From Candidatus Chloroploca mongolica (GTDB taxonomy: Bacteria > Chloroflexota > Chloroflexia > Chloroflexales > Chloroflexaceae): a stretch of DNA of 64,000 bases. This document shows, in pieces, positions 45,442 to 51,857 of this stretch. Positions within the stretch are counted from its first letter, which is position 1, and the number at the start of each line of letters is the position of its first letter. The position numbers and the translations under genes were made by a program. The stretch lies in assembly GCF_004762035.2 (NCBI RefSeq), contig NZ_SIJK02000001.1, positions 1 through 64,000 on the forward strand. Reading direction: 5' to 3'. The notes under the pieces are model-generated. The model searched no databases, was not told the DNA's origin, and saw nothing but the letters and a program-made list of their open reading frames with translations.

Positions 45442-45969
45442 ATGGCAACGCTGGTGCTTGGCCTTGGCAATCCCATTCTGACTGATGACGCCGTGGGCAT
45501 CCGGGCTGCCGAAGCGGTGCAGGCAGTGCTTGCGCAGCGTGCCGATGCCTGCCCCCTGGCCGAGGTTGCCACCGCCAGTGTGGGTGGCCTGGCGCTGATG
45601 GAAGCGATGATCGGGTATGAGCGGGTTGTCTTGATTGACGCCTTCTGTTGTCGGGAACCTTCGCCTGGGCGCATTCATCGCCTCACGCTCGAAGATCTTG
45701 AGGCCAACCGTGCAACGGTGCATAGTGCTTCGTCACATGACACCCGTTTTGAGACAGCGCTGGCGCTGGGGCGGCACATGGGATTTTCGTTACCCAATGA
45801 GATTATTATCTATGCGATTGAGGTGACAAACGTCGTTGATTTCAGTGAACAGATTACTCCTGCCGTTGCTCGCGCCATACCTCAGACAATCCATGCTATC
45901 ATGAGTGAACTGTTACCGTCAAACCTGGTCAGAATGTCAACCGAGGAGGCCCATTATGGTTTCGCCTGA
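45442..45969 (+). CDS. Hydrogenase maturation protease (HyaD/HycI family)
   Basis: A 175-residue endopeptidase of the M52 family. 'LVLGLGNPILTDDAVGIRAAE' spans the nickel-sensing Glu/Asp position, with Asp at 'LTDDAVG' (about residue 15), and 'VVLIDAFCC' and 'SSHDTRFETAL' give the other ligands. It cleaves the C-terminal tail of MvhA after nickel insertion. The ATG at 45442 follows GGAGAG and is one base after the mvhA stop. Its final 14 bases overlap the next gene. Confidence 0.9.
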   Translation: MATLVLGLGNPILTDDAVGIRAAEAVQAVLAQRADACPLAEVATASVGGLALMEAMIGYERVVLIDAFCCREPSPGRIHRLTLEDLEANRATVHSASSHDTRFETALALGRHMGFSLPNEIIIYAIEVTNVVDFSEQITPAVARAIPQTIHAIMSELLPSNLVRMSTEEAHYGFA

Positions 45970-46453
45970 GTTGCTGCGCCGGTATCCTTTTTTTGCACGG
46001 ATGTCGCTTGAGCATCTGACTGCCCTGGCCGATCTCTCTGAAGAGCGCACGTTTGCGCAAGGCGACAGCTTTTTTTACGAGGGTCAGGTCTTGACGCACC
46101 TCTATCTGGTGTTGCAAGGCCAGATCGCACTCACGCTCAAACTCCCGGTACAGGGCAATCGTGCGGTTGGCCCGGCGCTGAGCGCCCAGCAGCGCGAGGT
46201 TGTGCTTGCCACCGTCAGTGCGGGTGAGCTTTTTGCCTGGTCGTCGGTTGTACCGCCCTATGAATCGACCTTGAATGGTCAGGCTGCAACTGATGGACGG
46301 ATGATCGAGCTTGACAGTGTCGCCTTACGCACGCTCTTTGATCGTGATCCCGTCTTTGGGTTTGCCTTCACGCTGCAGATTGCGCAGGTGATGCGGGATC
46401 GGATTCGTGATCTGCATAACGAGTCGCTGGCCGATCTTCTTGAACAAGCATAA
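45956..46453 (+). CDS. Stand-alone cyclic-nucleotide-binding-like domain protein
   Basis: A 165-residue protein starting at ATG 45956 after GAGGAGG. It has the beta-roll of CRP-like sensor domains ('FAQGDSFFYEGQVLTHLYLV', 'LQGQIALTL', 'VSAGELFAWSSVVPPYEST') and a C-terminal helix ('IAQVMRDRIRDLHNES'), but no helix-turn-helix. In the phosphate-binding cassette the canonical R-S-A is replaced by Y-E-S-T, so cAMP binding in the normal way is doubtful. Being last in the hydrogenase-Hdr operon, it probably senses or modulates that complex rather than DNA. Confidence 0.8.
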   Translation: MVSPELLRRYPFFARMSLEHLTALADLSEERTFAQGDSFFYEGQVLTHLYLVLQGQIALTLKLPVQGNRAVGPALSAQQREVVLATVSAGELFAWSSVVPPYESTLNGQAATDGRMIELDSVALRTLFDRDPVFGFAFTLQIAQVMRDRIRDLHNESLADLLEQA

Positions 46454-46465
46454 ATGAAGCATAGC

Positions 46466-46506
46466 TTCACGAAAAAACGCCAGCGTAGCTGGCGTTTTTT
46501 CGTGAA
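46466..46506. terminator. Strong bidirectional terminator after the hdr-mvh operon
   Basis: Nineteen-base perfect arms TTCACGAAAAAACGCCAGC around GTA, with A- and T-runs inside. It serves both the operon and the convergent flavoprotein gene. Confidence 0.85.
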
Positions 46507-46515
46507 GAATCGTTT

Positions 46516-47856
46516 TTACCGGCGGGCGAGATTGGCCGCGACCAAGACGGGGTCCCAGACCGGCGCAAAGGGTGGGGCATAACTCAGGTCAAGTTCACTG
46601 AGCTCGTCAACCGTCCAGCCTCCGTGGAGGGCGGCGGCGATGACATCAATGCGTTTAGCGACGCCCTCACTTCCGGCCATCTGCCCACCGAGCAGGCGAC
46701 GGGTTTCGGCCTCATAGACCAGTTTGACATGGATCGGCTGGTGGCCAGGCATATAGTGGGCGCGTGAACTCGCCGTCGCGCTGACCGCCTCAACGATGTA
46801 GCCCTCGGCGCGGGCACGGGCCTCCGAGAGCCCACTGCTAGCGGCTTCATAGTCAAAGGCCTTGACCACGGCCGTACCAACGATGCCCTTGAAGGTCGCA
46901 TTGCCCCCGCCGACATTTTCGCCAGCGACGCGGCCTTGCTTGTTCGCCGTTGTTCCGAGAGGGATCCAGGCAGGGCGCCCAGTTACGCGATGCAACGCCT
47001 CGGCGACATCGCCGGCGGCCCAGATCCCCGGTATATTGGTGCGCTGGTGATCATCGACCGCAATCGCCCCGGTTGGCCCGAGGGCAATGCCAGCCTCGCG
47101 GGCGAGGCCAACGCCGGGCCTGATCCCGACTGACAAAATGACAATATCGGCAGGAATATGCTGCCCACCGGCGATGACCTCGCGGACGCCGTTGGTATCG
47201 CCGGCGAACCCTTCAACCGCGTGTTCTAACCAGACCGAGACATGCTGGCGTTCGAGTTCAGCCTGAACGTGGGCGGCGATCTCCTTGTCGAGATTCGGCA
47301 ACACCTGGGGCAACCGTTCGATCAAGGCGAGCCCGATGCCATAGGCGGCAAGGGCCTCGGCCATTTCGAGGCCAATATAGCCACCACCGACAATCACGCC
47401 ACGTTGCGGCTTCTTCGTCTCGATCCATTCCCGGATCGCCAGGGCGTCCTCGACCGTACGCAGGGTAAAAATACCGGGCAGATCAAGTCCAGGAAGCGGT
47501 GGGCGAATTGAAGCCCCTCCGGTCGTCAGAACGAGTTGATCCCACTGATCGCGGAATTCGCTGCCATCGGGGCGGCGTACCAGGACGCTCTTGGTAGCTG
47601 GATCAACCGCGAGCACCTCGTGACCGATGTGAACCTTGATGCCCTGTTTGGCAAATTGCTCGGGGGTACGCACCACAACATCACGCACCTGAGGGATTTC
47701 GCCTTTGATCGCATAGGGAAAGCCGCATGCCCCATAACTCACGTAGCCTGAGCGTTCATACACAACAAGTTCAAGCTCTGAATTCATCCGGCGCGCTTTT
47801 GAGGCTGCACTCATTCCGGCAGCGACACCGCCTACCACAATTACACGTTCACCCAT
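46516..47856 (-). CDS. CoA-disulfide reductase-like flavoprotein
   Basis: A 446-residue class III disulfide reductase. FAD motifs are 'RVIVVGGVAAGMSAASKARR' (about residues 4-23) and 'IWAAGDVAEALHRVTG'; the NAD(P)-binding motif is 'GVIVGGGYIGLEMAEAL'. The single catalytic Cys lies in 'GYVSYGACGFPYA' (about residue 44), as in CoA-disulfide reductase, NADH oxidase and persulfide reductases. There is no rhodanese domain. It is convergent with the hdr-mvh operon and shares its terminator. The substrate is probably CoA disulfide, polysulfide or persulfide; an adjacent disulfide metabolism gene is notable given the unknown Hdr acceptor. Confidence 0.88.
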   Translation of the reverse strand: MGERVIVVGGVAAGMSAASKARRMNSELELVVYERSGYVSYGACGFPYAIKGEIPQVRDVVVRTPEQFAKQGIKVHIGHEVLAVDPATKSVLVRRPDGSEFRDQWDQLVLTTGGASIRPPLPGLDLPGIFTLRTVEDALAIREWIETKKPQRGVIVGGGYIGLEMAEALAAYGIGLALIERLPQVLPNLDKEIAAHVQAELERQHVSVWLEHAVEGFAGDTNGVREVIAGGQHIPADIVILSVGIRPGVGLAREAGIALGPTGAIAVDDHQRTNIPGIWAAGDVAEALHRVTGRPAWIPLGTTANKQGRVAGENVGGGNATFKGIVGTAVVKAFDYEAASSGLSEARARAEGYIVEAVSATASSRAHYMPGHQPIHVKLVYEAETRRLLGGQMAGSEGVAKRIDVIAAALHGGWTVDELSELDLSYAPPFAPVWDPVLVAANLARR

Positions 47857-47875
47857 ACCAAACTCCTTTTTTTCC

Positions 47876-47904
47876 TTGACAAATGCGGGCTCATCTCGTT
47901 ATAG
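47876..47904 (+). promoter_or_regulatory. Promoter TTGACA-N17-TTATAG
   Basis: A perfect -35 TTGACA at 47876-47881, a 17-base spacer and TTATAG at 47899-47904. It points to the hemolysin III gene about 290 bases downstream, giving a long leader. Confidence 0.6.
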
Positions 47905-47955
47905 TTCTCTTCATTGTGTTTGGCTACCGTACGAACAAGAAACGCTCTGATGCTA

Positions 47956-47988
47956 GCACAAACGGCCAGTTGCGCTGGCCGTTTGTGC
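47956..47988. terminator. Hairpin in the hemolysin III leader
   Basis: GCACAAACGGCCAG and its exact complement around TTGCG. It could end transcripts from the 47876 promoter early, or terminate a short RNA; no T-run is seen. Confidence 0.5.
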
Positions 47989-48126
47989 CAGCACTCTATG
48001 CTTAGATGCAGTGGCAAGCCAAAAGGTTTGCCTCTCTCGCAGGAATTATACTCTATGCACCATCAATCTCGCTCAGCGAGCGCCGTTGTACGCGTTTAGC
48101 CCAAGGAGGTGCCCTCATTCGTTTGC

Positions 48127-48210
48127 ATGGATGTCGGACTGGATAGCGTTGGCACAGGATCAGGCGTATACCACAAGGAGGTGGCTCCACTATGCTCATG
48201 CTCGATTTGA
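48127..48210 (+). CDS. Possible 27-residue leader peptide
   Basis: A short open frame starting 17 bases after an AAGGAGG site and overlapping the start of the hemolysin III gene in another frame. It ends in a Cys-Ser-Cys-Ser-Ile tail. The spacing to the ribosome site is long and there is no conservation evidence, so this is tentative. Confidence 0.2.
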   Translation: MDVGLDSVGTGSGVYHKEVAPLCSCSI

Positions 48211-48836
48211 AACATCAGCCGGAAGAGGTCGCAAACACGCTGACTCATGGTCTTGGGGCGATTGCGGGTGCCATTGGGGGCATTATCATCGTCGCTTTAG
48301 CGGCCCGCTCGGCGGACGTCTGGCAAGTAACGGGTGCGGTTGTCTACAGCCTCGCCCTGGTGTTGCTCTACGCTGCTTCGACGTTGTTTCATTGGGAGCA
48401 GGATAGCCGGATCAAGCGTCGGCTCGAAATTTTGGATCACTGTGCGATCTATGTCTTGATTGCGGGAACGTATACGCCCTTTCTGCTCGTAACGCTGCGG
48501 GATAGCATCGGTCCGGTGCTGCTCGCGGTCATCTGGACGCTGGCTGTAGCGGGGATTATCTTCAAACTGATCTTCAAGACCCGCTTTCGTCTGACCTCAA
48601 CTTTGCTCTACATTGCGATGGGTTGGCTGATCGTTGTTGCGGCCGGACCAATGATCAATGCGCTGCCACTCTCGGTGCTCTTTTTCTTGCTCTTCGGTGG
48701 CATCGCATATACGGTTGGTACCTACTTCTTCTGTAATGAACGCCTACCCTACACCCATGCGATCTGGCACATCTTTGTGCTGGTTGGAAGTGTCTTTCAT
48801 TTTGTCGCCGTCGCGACGCAGGTGGTGCCGAGTTAG
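48192..48836 (+). CDS. Hemolysin III family (PAQR-like) membrane protein
   Basis: A 214-residue protein with seven predicted membrane helices. It carries the family's metal-site residues: 'ANTLTHGLGAIAGAIGG' near the N-terminus, 'YAASTLFHWEQDSRIKRRLE' and 'LDHCAIYVLIAGTYTPF' (middle), and 'HAIWHIFVLVGSVFHF' at the end. The family is related to eukaryotic PAQR receptors/hydrolases; the bacterial role is uncertain, despite the hemolysin name. A strong AAGGAGG precedes the ATG. Confidence 0.85.
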   Translation: MLMLDLKHQPEEVANTLTHGLGAIAGAIGGIIIVALAARSADVWQVTGAVVYSLALVLLYAASTLFHWEQDSRIKRRLEILDHCAIYVLIAGTYTPFLLVTLRDSIGPVLLAVIWTLAVAGIIFKLIFKTRFRLTSTLLYIAMGWLIVVAAGPMINALPLSVLFFLLFGGIAYTVGTYFFCNERLPYTHAIWHIFVLVGSVFHFVAVATQVVPS

Positions 48837-48851
48837 AGGGTTTTCGCTCGC

Positions 48852-48894
48852 GTTCGTTTCGTTTTGGCGGCACAGCCGCCAAAACGAAACGAAC
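48852..48894. terminator. Strong bidirectional terminator
   Basis: Twenty-base perfect arms GTTCGTTTCGTTTTGGCGGC around ACA, between the hemolysin III gene and the convergent Usp fusion gene. Confidence 0.8.
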
Positions 48895-48904
48895 CAAAAA
48901 CGCA

Positions 48905-50653
48905 TTATCGACAGATCAAGACGGGAAGTTGGCTCTGGCGCAAGACGTGATCCACCGTGCTGCCGATGACAATCTCGACTTCAGGGCGAACACTGTAGCC
49001 CCCAATGAAGATCAGGTTCGACCTGTGTTCATTCGCCGCACGGAGGATCGCTTCGGCAGCGGGGTGGCGGTCGATGACATAGCCCGCTTGAATGCCACGC
49101 TCTTCGAGATAGGCCTGCGCTTTGCCGATCGTTAGCCGCAGGTCATCGTTGGCTTCACGGGCCGTGACGACAACGAGCGAGAGTTGGTCGCGCAGCGCAA
49201 GATAGGCGGCAAGCATCAGGGCTTCATCGGCGCGCGGGCTGCCATCGTAGGCCACCAACCCGCGATTGAGGGGCGAAATATCGTCGGGAACCGTCAGCAC
49301 TGGCTGCGGTGAGCGTTGAATCAGATCGCGTAACCCCGAGCGCATGCGGCCAAAGGGCTCGTCAGGGGTGGGATGGGCGAGGCTCATTACCACCAAATCG
49401 GCCCAGCGCGCGCGGGCGCAGATCTGCCGGGCGATGATACCGTGATCGACCACGAGTTTGCCAACGAGACCCTCTTCGGCGCAGCGTTGTTCAAAACGGT
49501 CGCGTATGCTCGCGATGGTGCGATCATCTGGTACTTCGTGATCCGGCGGGATCACGTGCAGGCCATACAATGACCCCCCGTCACGATGGGCGACGACGAG
49601 GGCCTGTTCGAGGGCGCGCCAACTCTCGGCCTCGCCATTGATTGGCACCAGGATAGTATGAAAGAGCTGCTTCGTGCGTTCGTCGGCCAGGCGTTGTCGC
49701 CGCCAGACGCCCGGTGGTGGCCCGTCGCGCATCTTTTCAGGCACAAAGGTCTTGACGAGGCGTTCACGCGCACGGGCAAAGATATGCCTGGGGCGTTGCC
49801 CGCGTTGACGAGTCAGATCGGCGGCAGCGGCGTTCAGGCCTACGGACCAGCCTACACTTGACTCGAGCGCCTGCTGATGACGGGCAATCCAGACATAGAG
49901 GTCAGTCTCGCTCCGTCCTGGAAAGTCACGCAATAGGCCGCGACTCTCAATCAGATCAATCGCTGGCAGATAGATCCGCTCGTACCACGAAATGGCGGCC
50001 TCTTCGAGCGTTGGCGCGGTTTCTGTCCGCAACGCGGTGCGATGGCGTTCCTGTTCAATCTGCGCGGCAATCAGTTGATAGGCCCCTGGCGCACTCACCC
50101 GCAGATCAAGTTCTGGATAGACCATATCCAGACGGGTTGCCTCCATCAACTTGGTATATTCACTCGCAATAATCAGATCATCGGGCGTCACATCGGGGGT
50201 GAGCATCACCCGCGAGGGCACCTCGGTGACGTGGGCGAGCAGATGGTCAATGCCAAGCTCGCGGGCCACCGAGACCCGGTGATTACCGTCTTTGACAAAA
50301 TAGACGCCGCCAAGCTCATAGACATCAATCGGGGGCAAGAGTTTGCCTTCACCCATAGCCGCTCGGACATTGGCCCAGCGCGTTTCGTGGGAATGCTGGC
50401 GCGGCAAAAAGTGACGCGTAAAATCGTGGTAGCGTCCAACACTACCGACAATCGCCTCGATGGGGATTTCACGCAGGCCGCGTACAGCCCAGCCCTGTTC
50501 CCCGATGCGGCGATGGACCTCTTCGAAGTCAAGGAGATCGTCTGGCTCACCCGTCATCCAGGCCAGCAAATCATCAACTAGGGCACGGCGCCGTGCCCGC
50601 CGAAACTCCTCAATCGCGGCCAGTCGCTGCTGTTCGCGCTCCTCCAGTCCCAT
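48905..50653 (-). CDS. ParB-like / UspA / UspA fusion protein
   Basis: A 582-residue protein, taking the ATG at 50653 after AGAGG (a TTG lies two codons upstream). The N-terminal 140 residues contain a ParB/sulfiredoxin-like segment, 'LPPIDVYELGGVYFVKDGNHRVSV' in part (about residues 105-128), with the typical D-G-N-H-R motif. A helical middle follows (150-320). Two universal-stress domains come next: 'ILVPINGEAESWRALEQAL' (about 335) and 'GLVAYDGSPRADEALMLAA' (about 465). The second ends with 'EIVIGSTVDHVLRQSQLPVL', which has the G-S-T-V nucleotide motif; the first lacks a clean glycine motif. No function is established for this arrangement. Confidence 0.8.
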   Translation of the reverse strand: MGLEEREQQRLAAIEEFRRARRRALVDDLLAWMTGEPDDLLDFEEVHRRIGEQGWAVRGLREIPIEAIVGSVGRYHDFTRHFLPRQHSHETRWANVRAAMGEGKLLPPIDVYELGGVYFVKDGNHRVSVARELGIDHLLAHVTEVPSRVMLTPDVTPDDLIIASEYTKLMEATRLDMVYPELDLRVSAPGAYQLIAAQIEQERHRTALRTETAPTLEEAAISWYERIYLPAIDLIESRGLLRDFPGRSETDLYVWIARHQQALESSVGWSVGLNAAAADLTRQRGQRPRHIFARARERLVKTFVPEKMRDGPPPGVWRRQRLADERTKQLFHTILVPINGEAESWRALEQALVVAHRDGGSLYGLHVIPPDHEVPDDRTIASIRDRFEQRCAEEGLVGKLVVDHGIIARQICARARWADLVVMSLAHPTPDEPFGRMRSGLRDLIQRSPQPVLTVPDDISPLNRGLVAYDGSPRADEALMLAAYLALRDQLSLVVVTAREANDDLRLTIGKAQAYLEERGIQAGYVIDRHPAAEAILRAANEHRSNLIFIGGYSVRPEVEIVIGSTVDHVLRQSQLPVLICR

Positions 50654-50973
50654 GCTCAACCTCTCTTGACAGATTCTTCACTGAATCTGGCACTCTGCGT
50701 TATACTATAGCCAGACGCCGGGCGACCTTGCCTGAGCGCTGGCACGCGCTTGTTATTCTAGTAGCATGATACACGGTTCGTGCAACCATTCAAGCTCCAC
50801 ACGTTCTGGTTTCCCATGTGGCAAAAAGATGCGAATCAGTGTAGTATCCTAAGCAGTGAAATGTATGCCCATCACCGACGAAACGGTAACCATCGGATGA
50901 ACAGTATGTATCATAGGCATAGCCCTGGCGTGGGGAAGAGCAGGTGCCTATGACAGGAGGAGCAGGTACGCCC
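50654..50973. other. Intergenic stretch between divergent genes
   Basis: About 320 bases between the Usp fusion gene and the V4R gene. An AGATTC-TTCACT-GAATCT inverted repeat (50669-50686) lies just upstream of the Usp gene, and TATAGT/TATAAC-like -10 elements are readable toward it on the minus strand. No gene is seen. Confidence 0.5.
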
Positions 50974-51606
50974 ATGAGCAACATCGACCAATTTCGCGGC
51001 CTCACCTTCATGAATAAGATTGGCTATCTCTATTACCTCTCGCTTGAAGAAGTGATGGGAGCCAACGGAGTGAAGGCCGTCCTTCGTCTAGGCAATCAAC
51101 CGCAGTATCTCGATGCCTACCCGCCGAGTGATTTCAAACGGGCGTATCCCTTTGAGGCACAGGCCGCGACGTCGCAAGCGCTCCATACGATGTATGGCCC
51201 GCGTGGTGCCCGTGGCCTCGAGTTGCGTGCCGGTCGGGTTGCCTTCAATCTTGGCCTCAGAGAGTTTGGTCCTCTGCTCAGCGTCTCCGATCTCGCGATG
51301 AAACTGATGCCTCCTTCAATGAAGCTGAAGATCATCCTGAATGCGGTGACCCAGGTTTTTGATCGTTTTACCGATCTTAGACCGCATATCAAAGAGGAAA
51401 AGACCGAGTTTATCTATCACATTACCCAGTGCTCGAACTGCATTGCCCGTGATCCTGCACCGAATTTTTATCTTGCCCGTGGCATTCTCGAAGAGTCGGC
51501 GGCCTGGGCGAGTGGCGGCAAGCGCTTTCAGGTTGAACAGTGTACCTGTATGGGCCAGGGCGCAGAAACATGTGCCTTTAAAATTGGTAAAGAACCACTC
51601 ACGTAA
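50974..51606 (+). CDS. V4R-domain (4-vinyl reductase-like) protein
   Basis: A 210-residue protein; the ATG at 50974 is chosen as the first within the conserved region, and a GTG at 50944 would add ten residues. The C-terminal half is a V4R domain, a small-molecule-binding fold named from bacteriochlorophyll BchJ. Its cysteines 'ITQCSNCIARDP' and 'VEQCTCMGQGAETCAFKIG' may bind metal. The N-terminal half is helical and unassigned. It could be a tetrapyrrole-related or a ligand-sensing protein. It lies just upstream of the AOR gene but has its own region and is separated by 250 bases. Confidence 0.75.
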   Translation: MSNIDQFRGLTFMNKIGYLYYLSLEEVMGANGVKAVLRLGNQPQYLDAYPPSDFKRAYPFEAQAATSQALHTMYGPRGARGLELRAGRVAFNLGLREFGPLLSVSDLAMKLMPPSMKLKIILNAVTQVFDRFTDLRPHIKEEKTEFIYHITQCSNCIARDPAPNFYLARGILEESAAWASGGKRFQVEQCTCMGQGAETCAFKIGKEPLT

Positions 51607-51611
51607 TTGTA

Positions 51612-51641
51612 TTGACAACCCTGGCTTGCATAAGGCATAAT
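51612..51641 (+). promoter_or_regulatory. Promoter of the AOR gene
   Basis: TTGACA at 51612-51617, an 18-base spacer and CATAAT at 51636-51641. It gives a leader of about 210 bases before the AOR start. Confidence 0.65.
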
Positions 51642-51701
51642 TAGCACTACACGCGAAGTATTATCGTCTGGCCCTGTCGTATCCTGAAGATTCCTGTTGT
51701 G

Positions 51702-51745
51702 TTGGGAAAGGCGACCAGTCTTGCTGACATGGTCTCCTGTTCCAA
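51702..51745 (+). promoter_or_regulatory. Structured RNA leader of the AOR gene
   Basis: TTGGGAAAGGCGACCA can pair with TGGTCTCCTGTTCCAA around a 12-base loop, giving a long hairpin with two mismatches and one G-U pair. It sits about 110 bases before the AOR start codon. It may be part of a regulatory RNA, but it does not match a riboswitch family I can name. Confidence 0.4.
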
Positions 51746-51857
51746 CGCCGGGTTGTTCGGGCCGCTTACAGTTTGCCGTAGATGAAAGCGCGTTTGGCAT
51801 GATGTAACTGATAGCGTGGTTGCTGTCACCTAGTTACAAGATTCAAGGAGGAATTGT

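Larger units (their letters stand above)
47857..48191 (+). other. Leader region of the hemolysin III gene
   Basis: About 335 bases holding a promoter (47876-47904), a perfect hairpin (47956-47988), a second TTATACT-like -10 near 48045, and two AAGGAGG ribosome sites 74 bases apart (48103 and 48177). No gene of normal size is seen. Confidence 0.5.

Noticed and set aside
51650-51857. AOR leader as a molybdenum-cofactor riboswitch
   Set aside because: I could not match the known motif; only a long hairpin can be supported, so it is reported as an unnamed structured leader.
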